From Gemmatimonas aurantiaca T-27 (GTDB taxonomy: Bacteria; Gemmatimonadota; Gemmatimonadetes; Gemmatimonadales; Gemmatimonadaceae): a stretch of 64,000 nucleotides of DNA. The stretch spans positions 2,301,646 through 2,365,645 of the forward strand of contig NC_012489.1 of NCBI RefSeq assembly GCF_000010305.1, read 5' to 3'. Below, one piece after another: positions 54,846-63,685 of the stretch (positions are counted from its first letter, which is position 1; each line of letters starts with the position of its first letter). A model generated the notes under the pieces. The model had not been told where the DNA came from. It made no database searches and saw nothing but the letters and a program-made list of their open reading frames with translations. The position numbers and the translations under genes were made by a program.

Positions 54846-56108
54846 CTACCTGGTGGCCAGCGCGGCGGACGCGCGGCGAGCGGTTTCGGCGAGGACGGCG
54901 GCTCCGATGAACAGGGCGCCATCGTCGGCGAAAAACTTCGGTGAGTGGGCTGGTGTGGGTTCACCACCGGCTTCGCGTGCACCGATGCGCAGAAAGGCGC
55001 CCGGTATTCGCTCCATGTAGTACGCGAAGTCTTCGCCGCCCATGTTGGTGATGCCGAGCGGCACGACGTTGTTGCTCCCCACCAGCGACACGGCAGCGGC
55101 GTGTGCCCACATGGCTTCCCGCTCGGGATTCACAATGGGCGGCGGGCCCAACTCGATACGGACGTCGGCTTCGAGTCCATGCGTTGCGGCGATGCCGTGC
55201 GCTATGCGCCGTACTTCCTCGGCCACCAGCGTACGTGTTTGCGGGTCGATTGTACGTAGTGTGCCCCCAATCGTCGCATGATCGGGGATGATGTTTGACG
55301 CCGTACCGGCCTGCAGGGTGGCCACGGTGAGCACGGCTGGCACCGAAGGATTTACCCGCCGAGACACCACACTTTGCAGTGCGACGACCAGCATCCCTGC
55401 GCCCAGGATCGGGTCCGCCGATTCATGTGGTCGTGCGCCATGCGCGCCGCGACCGCGCAACGTGATCGAAAACGTATCGGCTGCTGCAGCCAGTGAGCCG
55501 GCCTGAGCGACGACCTGCCCAACGGGGAAACGTCGATCGACATGCGCGCCAAAAATGGCCGACACGCCATCGAGTGCATCAGACGCGAGTATGGCTGACG
55601 CACCTTCTCCTATCTCCTCGGCGGGCTGCAACACAATCAACACATCACCGTGAGCTGGGCGGCGAGCCAACAAACTGGCGGCCCCGATGGCCCACGTGGC
55701 GTGCACGTCGTGCCCGCACGCGTGCATCACGCCCGCATTCACAGAGGCATACGGCAACCCGGTGTCTTCCTGAATGGGTAGCGCATCGATGTCGCCACGA
55801 ATCGCGACCACCGGTGCGCTGCGAGAGAGACCGGGAATGCGGGCCACCAGTCCGGTGCCAGCGACCTGTTGCACCGAAACGGTGTCGCCGGCAGGTGTCG
55901 CGAACTGACGGATGGCCGCCTCGAGTTGCGCCGCCGTGCGCGCTTCGGCGAACGAGAGTTCGGGGTGTTGATGCAAATCGCGACGGAGCGCGAGCAGACC
56001 GTTGCGGAGGCCCGCATCGAACTGCCCCCCGACGGCGGTCGGCACGCCGCTCATCGCACCATCAACCACATCGCCCTGCCCAGCGCTCACGGACGCGCCC
56101 CGGGTCAA
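54846..56108 (-). CDS. M20-family amidohydrolase (hippurate hydrolase-like)
   Basis: 420 residues. The catalytic metal motifs are VVAIRGDIDALP (about 99-110), MHACGHDVHA (about 128-137), VLQPAEEIGEGA, GAHVDRRFPVG and the late GGEDFAYYME. A dimerisation domain is inserted at about 205-320. It splits N-acyl amino acids or similar amides. No signal peptide. I took the TTG at 56108, which overlaps the upstream stop (TTGA) and has AAGGTG 5 bases away; ATG 56054 is the alternative. Confidence 0.9.
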   Translation of the reverse strand: MTRGASVSAGQGDVVDGAMSGVPTAVGGQFDAGLRNGLLALRRDLHQHPELSFAEARTAAQLEAAIRQFATPAGDTVSVQQVAGTGLVARIPGLSRSAPVVAIRGDIDALPIQEDTGLPYASVNAGVMHACGHDVHATWAIGAASLLARRPAHGDVLIVLQPAEEIGEGASAILASDALDGVSAIFGAHVDRRFPVGQVVAQAGSLAAAADTFSITLRGRGAHGARPHESADPILGAGMLVVALQSVVSRRVNPSVPAVLTVATLQAGTASNIIPDHATIGGTLRTIDPQTRTLVAEEVRRIAHGIAATHGLEADVRIELGPPPIVNPEREAMWAHAAAVSLVGSNNVVPLGITNMGGEDFAYYMERIPGAFLRIGAREAGGEPTPAHSPKFFADDGALFIGAAVLAETARRASAALATR

Positions 56109-57760
56109 CGCAGCACCTTGCCGGGCCGCGCACCAGTGTGACGTCCGGCGTCGATGACCAGGACGCCGTTCACGAGCACATACTCGACGCCCTTGGGCAG
56201 CGCTGTGGGTTGGTCGTAGGTAGCAGCATCGGTGAGCGTCTCATAGTCGAAGATGGTGACATCGGCCCAGGCCCCCTCGCGTATGACGCCACGGTCAGCC
56301 AGTCGCATCCGTGTGGCCGGCCATGAGGTCATCTTGCGCACCGCCTCTTCGAGCGACAACACCTTTCGCTCACGAACGTAACGTGCGATGACCCGGGGCG
56401 CATTGCCAAAGCCGCGCGGATGCGGGAACTGTCCGGCGTCCGCCACACCAATCTGTGCCACCGCACCAGCGTCACTGCCAATACTGGTCCAGGGGAAACG
56501 CAACGCGGTTTCGATGTCTTGCTCGGACATCATGTGATACACCGCCATCACCCGACCATTGCCCTGCGCCACCAGATCGAACGCCACATCGGCCGGTTCG
56601 CGTCCCTGCTCTTCGGCGATGCGCGCGATGGACTTGTTCTCCCACTTGGCGTTGGCGGGATTCTGCGCCCCTACCAGTACGACGCCGTTCCATCCGCCGG
56701 CCGCTTCGATGATGTTCCACCACCCTGGGGATCCGGTGCGCATCTCCCCCTTGAGCCGAGTCCGCACCACCGGATCGGCAAGACGCTGCCGCAACGAATC
56801 CCGGCCTCCCTCGTGAGCCCAGGTGGGTATAGTGGCTTCGAGTCCCGTGCCGCCCGCGGTGTACACATACAGATCGGCGGCCACATCCACATTGCGACTG
56901 CGCGCCGCATCGACGACCTGCCGGACGGAATCCATCAGGATTCCCCACCCTGGCTGGTGCGCGACTTTGAGGTGAAACACTTCCACTGGCAACCCGGCGC
57001 GTTCACCGATCTCGATGGCTTCCCGCACCGACTGCACCACTTCGGCCCCTTCACCACGAATGTGACTGGCGTACACACCACCGTAACGTGCGGCGACCCG
57101 TGCCACCTCGATCAGTTCGGATGTCGTGGCACAACTCGATGGCGCGTAGATGAGTGCCGACGTCATGCCCATCGCACCGGCACGCATCGCCGTGTCCATG
57201 CTGGCCTTCATGCGATCGAGTTCGGTGGCACTCGGTGCGCGCGGTGACGGGCCGAGCACGGCGACCCGTGTCTGGGCCTGACTGTAGTACGTGCCGAAGT
57301 TGATGCTGATGCCCTGTTGCTCGAGCGCCGTGAAGTACTCGACAATGCCCGACGCGGGAACCGGTGTGCCTCCTTCGCCGCCGATGGCCGTGGTCACACC
57401 CTGCAACAATTTGTTTTCGGCCAGTCCGCTGCGCCGCAGTACACTCCCCGACTGATCCATCATGTCGATCCAGCCAGGCGAGACATACCTGCCGCGAGCG
57501 TCGATCTCACGAGCACCGCGGCCCGTGACCCGGCCTATGCGTACGAATCGTCCCTGATGAATCGCCACATCAGCGAGAATCCAGGGATTGCCGGCTCCAT
57601 CAAGTACGCGACCATTGCGGATCACCACATCGTACTCGGCGGCGTTCTGTGCCTGCAGCGGATTCGCAGCGATCGTGACGAAAGTCATGACCGCCACCAC
57701 CAGGATGTTGTGTGCGGTTCTCATCTTCTTCGTGATGGTCTTCTGCATCAGTGATCTCAC
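56105..57760 (-). CDS. exported amidohydrolase, N-acyl-D-amino-acid deacylase-like
   Basis: 551 residues. The signal peptide includes HNILVVAVMTFVTIAANPLQAQ. A D-aminoacylase-type barrel follows: YDVVIRNGRVLDGAGNP, then PGWIDMMDQSGS where the usual metal-binding HxH after PGFID is missing. QGVTTAIGGEGGTPVP, YASHIRGEG, VEVFHLKVAHQ and SIGSDAGAV follow. The HxH-less variant may use a single zinc bound by the remaining residues. The GTG at 57760 overlaps the dipeptidase stop (GTGA). It probably releases D-amino acids from N-acylated peptides in the periplasm. Confidence 0.83.
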   Translation of the reverse strand: MRSLMQKTITKKMRTAHNILVVAVMTFVTIAANPLQAQNAAEYDVVIRNGRVLDGAGNPWILADVAIHQGRFVRIGRVTGRGAREIDARGRYVSPGWIDMMDQSGSVLRRSGLAENKLLQGVTTAIGGEGGTPVPASGIVEYFTALEQQGISINFGTYYSQAQTRVAVLGPSPRAPSATELDRMKASMDTAMRAGAMGMTSALIYAPSSCATTSELIEVARVAARYGGVYASHIRGEGAEVVQSVREAIEIGERAGLPVEVFHLKVAHQPGWGILMDSVRQVVDAARSRNVDVAADLYVYTAGGTGLEATIPTWAHEGGRDSLRQRLADPVVRTRLKGEMRTGSPGWWNIIEAAGGWNGVVLVGAQNPANAKWENKSIARIAEEQGREPADVAFDLVAQGNGRVMAVYHMMSEQDIETALRFPWTSIGSDAGAVAQIGVADAGQFPHPRGFGNAPRVIARYVRERKVLSLEEAVRKMTSWPATRMRLADRGVIREGAWADVTIFDYETLTDAATYDQPTALPKGVEYVLVNGVLVIDAGRHTGARPGKVLR

Positions 57761-58923
57761 GTCGTCCAGATCTCCGACAGCACACGCCGGAAGTTCCCGC
57801 CGAGAATGCCCTCGATATTGGCATCGCTGTACTTGCGACGAATGAGTCCTTCCGTGAGATCGAACATGCGCCGTGGATGGTCAAGTCCCTCGATATCGAT
57901 CCGCTCGCGAAAGCCGTAGCTGCCCTTGTAGCTGTTCCGCAACTGCTTGTTCAGTTCGGGCGGCATGGAATCGTACCCATGCAAGTCGATATCGCTGCCG
58001 ACACCAAGATGCTCTGGGCCAATCAGCTTCGCGACATGATCGAAGTGATCGAGGGCGTGTTCGATGGTGGTGGGTTCGCGGTCACGCACGAACATGCGCA
58101 CGCCGGTGATGCCCATGACTCCACCATTCTTCTTCACCGCCAGAATGGCTTCATCGGCCTTGTCGCGCGGGTGGCCATTGGCAAGCACACGGGCGTTGGA
58201 GTGCGTGATGAGTACCGGCTTCTTGGACAACTCAAAGGCATCCAGCGTGGTCCGATCGCCGCAGTGCGACACATCGATGGCCATGCCCACTTGGTTCATG
58301 CGTTCGATGATGGACACACCGAAGTCGCTGATCCCTTCATCGCGGCGCTCCGTGGATCCGTTCCCGATGAGATTGCGGCTGTTGTAGGTGAGTTGCGAGA
58401 CGCGCTGTCCAAGATTGAAGAAGAAATCCACATCGGCTGGCCGGCGGAAATGCTCGGAGTTCTGCAGACCGAGGATCACCGCGATCTTCTTGGCGGCCTT
58501 CACCCGCCCGAAGTCCCCCACCGAATCGATGCGCATCAGACGGGTATCGCTGCCAGCGATGAACGCGTTCCATCCACCGAAGAATCGAATGGCCGAGTCG
58601 TAGGCATTCGGACCGCCCTGACCGACCGCCGGATGAAACACGTTGATTCCCGAGTCGAGGAACGTCTGGAACTCCGCTTCGGTGAACGACTCCGGATCGC
58701 GCTCCCACTTGTCTTGATCAGGAAAGTTGAGCGTGAAGACGCTCAACATGTCGATCACCAGCGAGCGCTGCACGATGTCGACGGCCCGCTTGGAGTATTG
58801 TGGCGTCCCCTGCCCGAACAATTGGTAGCGCCCGAGATTGATCATCGGCGCCGCGATGGTGGCGAGGCCGGCCACGGCTGTCTGCATGAGCAGCGAGCGG
58901 CGGGTCACGGAATGGTCTGCCAT
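57757..58923 (-). CDS. exported M19 dipeptidase (renal-dipeptidase family)
   Basis: 388 residues from ATG 58923. The N-terminus MADHSVTRRSLLMQTAVAGL has a twin-arginine motif, so Tat export is likely. Family features: VIDMLSVFTLNFPDQ at the first metal site (where the classical DGHND-type sequence is altered), MAIDVSHCGDRT, PVLITHSNARVLANGHPR, and LGVGSDIDLHGYD. It cleaves dipeptides, often with a D-residue at the C-terminal side. The frame runs on to 59277 but that part is antisense-like filler inside the next gene. Confidence 0.85.
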   Translation of the reverse strand: MADHSVTRRSLLMQTAVAGLATIAAPMINLGRYQLFGQGTPQYSKRAVDIVQRSLVIDMLSVFTLNFPDQDKWERDPESFTEAEFQTFLDSGINVFHPAVGQGGPNAYDSAIRFFGGWNAFIAGSDTRLMRIDSVGDFGRVKAAKKIAVILGLQNSEHFRRPADVDFFFNLGQRVSQLTYNSRNLIGNGSTERRDEGISDFGVSIIERMNQVGMAIDVSHCGDRTTLDAFELSKKPVLITHSNARVLANGHPRDKADEAILAVKKNGGVMGITGVRMFVRDREPTTIEHALDHFDHVAKLIGPEHLGVGSDIDLHGYDSMPPELNKQLRNSYKGSYGFRERIDIEGLDHPRRMFDLTEGLIRRKYSDANIEGILGGNFRRVLSEIWTT

Positions 58924-58931
58924 GGCGTGTC

Positions 58932-60449
58932 TCAACGCGCGGGTGCGATTCGAGTGAAGGTGTTGCCGAGGAGCTGCAATCCGATGATGCGCCCCGTCCC
59001 GTCGGGGCGGAACGTGAGGTTGCCTTCGCCACGCCCCGTCCATCGGGCGCGGAACGTTTCGTATTGCCAGTGCGACAGATCGCCGTCGTACAGGTTGCCA
59101 AAACGGGCATGCAGTGTTTGATCGGCCAGCGTGATCACCACATCGCCATAGGTGGGATTGCGGTATGTGGCCACATAGGACGCCAGCGGCAGTGAGGGTT
59201 TGGTGTCGATAGCGCGCTGTGGTTGCGAAGCGCGTTGACTTTCGCTGGAGAGCAGCGTGAGCAGATCGGCGCTCCAATCACGCTTCTTCGCACCGGCCGC
59301 GCCACCCAGTCGATCGAACACTTCGTACATGATGGCGTGTCGCAGTTCGACATGATCGGTATTCGCGAGCACATACACGCCAAGGCGCTTGTCGGGAATG
59401 AGACCGATGATGGCACTCATGCCATCGATGCTGCCGGTGTGCATCGCTACGGCCTGTCCGTTGTAGTCCTGCAGGAACCAGCCCAGTCCGTAGAGAAAGA
59501 AGTGCGGACGCGAGAGCGCGAGCGCCGGATAGGTCGCGGGATCGGCGACGACCTGCGGTGAAAGCCAGGTGCGAAAGGTCGTCTCGCTCACCAACCGCTT
59601 GCCGTTCACACGCCCCGAGTCGAGCACAAAGCGCATCCACTTCGCCATGTCGTTCACCGACGACCATACCGAGCCCGCTGCGGCCACAGGATCAACGGCA
59701 CGATTCTCAATCAGACGAATGGAATCGTTCACCAAGCCATGTGGACTCGCGACATTGGGCTTGCCTTCGATCTTGGAAAGCCGCGTGATCGTGCTGTTCA
59801 TACCGAGCGGCGCGAAGAGGCGCTGCTCGAGGAACGCATCCCACGTCTGACCCGATGCCGCCTCCACCACCGCACCCGCCACCGCGTACATGATGTTCTG
59901 GTAAATCCAACCGGAGCGGAACGAGTAGGCGGGTTGCACGGTGCCGATGCGACGCAGGATCTCCTCCGTAGAGAAGTCTGTACCCGTCCACAGTAGGTCG
60001 GCGTTGCCCAGTCCGGCGCGATGCGTGAGGATGTCGCGAATGGTGAGTTCGCGCGTCACCCACGGATCGGACAGCTTGAAGGCCGGCAGATATTCGATGA
60101 CCGGGGCATCCCACCGCACCTTGCCTTCATCGACGAGCATGCCGAGCGCCAATGAGGTCATCGCCTTGGTGGTGGATCCAATGGCGAAGCGTGTGTCGGC
60201 ATCGACCGCGGTGGGTTTGCCGATTTCGCCCAAGCCATATCCCTTGGCCAGCAGGACGCTGTCATTCCGCACGATGGAGACGGCCAAGCCCGCCGTCTTC
60301 CAAGCTTTGACCGCGGTGGCGATATCGGTGTCGAGGCGAGTGATGACATCACGCTGAGCGGCGGCGGGAGCCATCGGGAGGGCAAGGGCCGCCAAGAGGG
60401 CCAGAAGGCGCACGGTGGAGGCGAAGGATCGCAGGCGGGTGGAGTTCAT
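58932..60449 (-). CDS. secreted serine hydrolase (beta-lactamase family) with C-terminal extension
   Basis: 505 residues from ATG 60449. A signal peptide ends near MAPAAAQ. The class C beta-lactamase fold has Ser-Thr-Thr-Lys in FAIGSTTKAMTS, Tyr-Gln-Asn in WIYQNIMY, and HTGSIDGM. A roughly 110-residue C-terminal beta domain (from about 390; SYVATYRNPTYGDVVITL) resembles the DUF3471-type domain. Probable D-aminopeptidase, esterase or DD-peptidase. First gene of a four-gene peptidase series; its start region holds a TGTATACA palindrome. Confidence 0.88.
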   Translation of the reverse strand: MNSTRLRSFASTVRLLALLAALALPMAPAAAQRDVITRLDTDIATAVKAWKTAGLAVSIVRNDSVLLAKGYGLGEIGKPTAVDADTRFAIGSTTKAMTSLALGMLVDEGKVRWDAPVIEYLPAFKLSDPWVTRELTIRDILTHRAGLGNADLLWTGTDFSTEEILRRIGTVQPAYSFRSGWIYQNIMYAVAGAVVEAASGQTWDAFLEQRLFAPLGMNSTITRLSKIEGKPNVASPHGLVNDSIRLIENRAVDPVAAAGSVWSSVNDMAKWMRFVLDSGRVNGKRLVSETTFRTWLSPQVVADPATYPALALSRPHFFLYGLGWFLQDYNGQAVAMHTGSIDGMSAIIGLIPDKRLGVYVLANTDHVELRHAIMYEVFDRLGGAAGAKKRDWSADLLTLLSSESQRASQPQRAIDTKPSLPLASYVATYRNPTYGDVVITLADQTLHARFGNLYDGDLSHWQYETFRARWTGRGEGNLTFRPDGTGRIIGLQLLGNTFTRIAPAR

Positions 60450-60458
60450 CGCGACCTG

Positions 60459-60466
60459 TGTATACA
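60459..60466. promoter_or_regulatory. candidate GntR/FCD operator upstream of the peptidase series
   Basis: TGTATACA, an 8-bp palindrome 10 bp before the serine hydrolase start and overlapping a possible -10 on the minus strand (TTGGCG, 17 bp, TGTATA). The same core recurs at 63568-63577. Confidence 0.45.
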
Positions 60467-60513
60467 GTTTTGAGAACAATATTCGCCAAACTACCACCAC
60501 ATGGTGGTCGTGG

Positions 60514-60551
60514 CAAGAAAAACATCAGCACCCCAAAGCCGCCTTGGGTGC
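60514..60551 (-). terminator. terminator of the GntR gene
   Basis: On the minus strand GCACCC-AAG-GCGGC-TTTGGGGTGC with one bulged G, followed after a few bases by TTTTT. It separates the regulator from the serine hydrolase series. Confidence 0.65.
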
Positions 60552-60559
60552 CGGAACCA

Positions 60560-61330
60560 CTACCAGCTCCCGCGTTCCCCTTGGCTGTCGATCACCCGCG
60601 CCAAGCGGACAGCGGCGTTCCGCCAATTGTTCTCCACGGCGGACTGGGCCCCTGCGGCATCTCCCATTTCAATCGCTCGATTGATGAGCTCGTGCTCCTC
60701 AACCGATTTGCCGATTTCGTCGACCAGGGAATTCACGTACAGCCGCGCATACCGCTCGGCTTGCGGCTTGATCGCATCGTGCAGTGCCTGCAGTCGCGGG
60801 CCGGCACCGGCCTCCACGTAGGCACGGTGGAAGGCGGTATCGTGATCGAACAGACGGCGCGGGTCCGACGGTACGGCCAACCCCGCCGTCGCCAGGTGTC
60901 CGTTGAGCATGCGCAGCCGGGTGACGATCTCAGTCCGCTCTTCCTGCGGACGTTCTGCGGCCGTACGGGCGGCCAGCCCCTCGAGATGCCCAACCATCTG
61001 AAACAGCTCGAGCGCATCGGCCTGCGTGAGAGGGGCCACGATGAGCCGGGTCTCCTTCATCCGATCGATCATCGCGACGTACCCTTCCTGCTGCAGCCGG
61101 TGGAGCGCACTCCGTACCGGGGTGCGGCTCAATCCGAGACGCTCGGCGATGTCGCTCTCGATGATCCGACTACCGGGCGCCAGTCGACCGTGCACGATGA
61201 GCTCCCGGATCTCATCGTAGGCACGGCCCACGCTCGCCCCACGTCCGCCACCTTCATTGGCTGACACGGTGGTCGGCGGCTGATTGATCGCACCGGCCGT
61301 AGCGCGACGAGAGGTTCTTGCAGAGGACAC
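60560..61330 (-). CDS. GntR-family transcriptional regulator, FCD type
   Basis: 256 residues. The winged helix (about 33-98) has AYDEIRELIVHGRLAPGSRI, ERLGLSRTPVRSALHRLQQEGYV. The FCD ligand domain (about 105-240) has FDHDTAFHRAYVEA with the metal-binding Asp and His, and VEEHELINRAIEMGD. FCD proteins usually sense carboxylates or amino acids through a bound metal. The GTG start gives a 30-residue disordered leader. It sits between the peptidase series and the divergently controlled CocE gene, and two GTATAC-type palindromes flank the group. Confidence 0.92.
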   Translation of the reverse strand: MSSARTSRRATAGAINQPPTTVSANEGGGRGASVGRAYDEIRELIVHGRLAPGSRIIESDIAERLGLSRTPVRSALHRLQQEGYVAMIDRMKETRLIVAPLTQADALELFQMVGHLEGLAARTAAERPQEERTEIVTRLRMLNGHLATAGLAVPSDPRRLFDHDTAFHRAYVEAGAGPRLQALHDAIKPQAERYARLYVNSLVDEIGKSVEEHELINRAIEMGDAAGAQSAVENNWRNAAVRLARVIDSQGERGSW

Positions 61331-61548
61331 AAGCGGAGGGTGGGAGGCTGCGTGCGAACGACCGATGATGACCGGAAGCGTGCCCAGGTGCCCGCACCGT
61401 TGTCAGCACGGCACCATACACGCCCCTCGCAAGTTAATCGCGAAGTCTTTGCAGCCGCTGCACCAGCCGTCCGGCATGCTCGATAGAGAGCCCCGTTGGA
61501 GCAACGACGAAGATCGAGGCACCTGGTGGATGAATCGGGAAGGCGTGA

Positions 61549-63411
61549 TCACGGTACGATCGGGTTGGGGGTCACGATCGACAGTTGCAGATACGACGAC
61601 AGCGTCGGCGAGCGATAGATGCGCTGGGTGGCGGCCCGATAGTCGGATGCACTCGCCTTGAAGATGTTGGGCACGAACGTCTGCGGGTTCCGATCAATCA
61701 ACGGAAACCAGCTACTCTGGATCTGCACGCGGATCTTGTGCCCCTTCTGGAAGCGATAGTTCTGCGTGTGCAGCCCGACTTTGAACTCGGTGACCTTTCC
61801 CGGCGCGATGGCCTTCGGATGTTCGTAGCTGTCGCGGAAGCGCCCACGCAGCACCTCGTTGGCCACCATGAACTGATAACCACCGAGCTTGGGGTGATCT
61901 TCCGGATACACATCGATGAGTTTGACAACCCAGTCGGCATCGGTGCCCGTGGTGGCCGCCATCAGACGCGCAACAATATCGCCGGCAATCGTGACATCGT
62001 GGTCGAGTGCAGGCGTTTCCCACGCCACCACATCGGGGCGATCCTGCACGAAGCGCTGATCATCGGCGAGCCACTGCGACCATGTCGATCCCGGGCCGAA
62101 CGTCGCCAGGATAGGACGTGCCCGATACGGCACTGGTTTGGCCGGATCGGAAACGTACGAATCGTACGGCTTTGGATCACGGGCCGGTGGCGGTTCGAAG
62201 GCCAGCTTCCCTTCGGCATGGAAATAGAGGCGACGCGCTCCAACGTTCTGCTTGGGGGGCCAGGCTTCGTGCCGGCGCCATTCGTTGGTCCCCGACTCGA
62301 ACGTGGTGGCTTCAGCCAGCGACAACGAGCCTTTGTCTTTCAGCCAGTACGCGAACCATGGCGCCTCGATCGTGCGCCGGAAGTACGGCGCCGTCTCGCT
62401 GCCAAAATCGATATTGCCCAACGTCTGCCCTGAACGCCCACGCCATCCGCCGTGATTCCATGGGCCCACGACGAGATAGTTGATGCCCTTGGTGTCGTGT
62501 TTCTCGAGTTCCTGGTAGATGGTGAGTGGTCCGTAAAAATCTTCCTGGTCCCACCAGCCACCGACGTTGAGGGTGGGCACATTGACCCGATCGAGATACT
62601 GCGCCAACGCCTCCCGCTTCCAGAAGGCATCAAAGTTTGGATGCGCCACAAAATCATTCCACGTGGGACGTTCACCCTTGAAGTACTTCCGGTCGATGTT
62701 CGACAGTGGACCATTCTCGAGGTGCCACGAATAGTTGTCCACCTTGTCGAACGCAAATCGGTTCATGCCCTTGCCGCTCTCCATCATGGCGACGTATTCG
62801 AAGCCATAGGCCAGCCGAAACGCGCCGTTGTGATGGAAGTCGTCACCGATGAACATCGAGGCGGGTGATGCCTGCGGCGATACCGCCTTGAGTGCCGGGT
62901 GTGGATCGAGCATCGACATCACGGTGAGCCAACCGGGGTAAGACACTCCCAGTTGTCCCACACGCCCGTTGTTGCGCGGCACATTGGCCAGCAGCCAGTC
63001 GATCGTATCCCAGGTATCGGTACTCTCGTCGATGGCCTTGCTGTCCTTTCTGTCGCGCGGTGAGCGCAACATCACGAACTGTCCTTCGGAATCGAATCGT
63101 CCGCGGATGTCCTGAAAGACGAAGATGTAGCGTTCGTCGGCCATCTCCGCGTACGAGGTGATGAAGTTGCCAGCCGCCCCGCCGATACCGTACGGTGTGC
63201 GCGTCAGGATGAATGGCAATGCCCCCTGCTGATCCTTTGGCGTGAAAACGAACGTGTGCAGCTTCACGCCGTCCCGCATGGGGATCATGACTTCCCGACG
63301 CTCGTACGTTGCCAGGCGAGCACTGTCGGCGGGCGTCGGGGCCTGTGCACCGACAGCCGGAGCGGTCACCAAGGTCGTCAATCCGCAGAGCAGTAGCGCC
63401 AAACGTCTCAT
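61549..63411 (-). CDS. secreted CocE/NonD-family hydrolase (S15/X-Pro peptidase-like)
   Basis: 620 residues. The signal peptide MRRLALLLCGLTTLVTAPAVGAQ leads to an alpha/beta hydrolase domain: the nucleophile Ser in GQLGVSYPGWLTV, QDIRGRFDSEGQF near the oxyanion region, and VVGPWNHGGW with the catalytic His. A C-terminal jelly-roll (from about 430) has KGHKIRVQIQSSWFPL. The family includes X-Pro dipeptidyl-peptidases, cocaine esterase and glutaryl-acylases. Probably a periplasmic acylase or peptidase. Not in one transcript with the GntR gene: 218 bp separate them. Confidence 0.9.
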   Translation of the reverse strand: MRRLALLLCGLTTLVTAPAVGAQAPTPADSARLATYERREVMIPMRDGVKLHTFVFTPKDQQGALPFILTRTPYGIGGAAGNFITSYAEMADERYIFVFQDIRGRFDSEGQFVMLRSPRDRKDSKAIDESTDTWDTIDWLLANVPRNNGRVGQLGVSYPGWLTVMSMLDPHPALKAVSPQASPASMFIGDDFHHNGAFRLAYGFEYVAMMESGKGMNRFAFDKVDNYSWHLENGPLSNIDRKYFKGERPTWNDFVAHPNFDAFWKREALAQYLDRVNVPTLNVGGWWDQEDFYGPLTIYQELEKHDTKGINYLVVGPWNHGGWRGRSGQTLGNIDFGSETAPYFRRTIEAPWFAYWLKDKGSLSLAEATTFESGTNEWRRHEAWPPKQNVGARRLYFHAEGKLAFEPPPARDPKPYDSYVSDPAKPVPYRARPILATFGPGSTWSQWLADDQRFVQDRPDVVAWETPALDHDVTIAGDIVARLMAATTGTDADWVVKLIDVYPEDHPKLGGYQFMVANEVLRGRFRDSYEHPKAIAPGKVTEFKVGLHTQNYRFQKGHKIRVQIQSSWFPLIDRNPQTFVPNIFKASASDYRAATQRIYRSPTLSSYLQLSIVTPNPIVP

Positions 63412-63567
63412 GACCGATTCACTCGATGATGTTGGGGGTGTTCACACGCTCGCACATCGGGGAGCGGGAAGCAGCTCTGTGTGCCGTGGAGGCCGTGGCG
63501 TAGACGAGGAGGGAGACGTGTCGGCCGGTCAACGGCGGAAGTTACGCACGCTGTTTTGTACACCTAA

Positions 63568-63577
63568 TTGTATACAA
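63568..63577. promoter_or_regulatory. candidate GntR/FCD operator upstream of the CocE-type gene
   Basis: TTGTATACAA, a perfect 10-bp palindrome 157 bp before the CocE start and 109 bp before the GNAT gene, with a TGTACA half-palindrome 8 bp to the left. The core GTATAC is shared with 60459-60466. Confidence 0.5.
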
Positions 63578-63685
63578 GCTCACGAGAAGGTATGTTGCCC
63601 AAACTCGTTCGGCAAGAGTCTTTCGGCCCTCGTTCTTCGCTGCCTCGAGGTCCGCATTGCCGACGCCCGCTTCCCGTCTCTGCGT

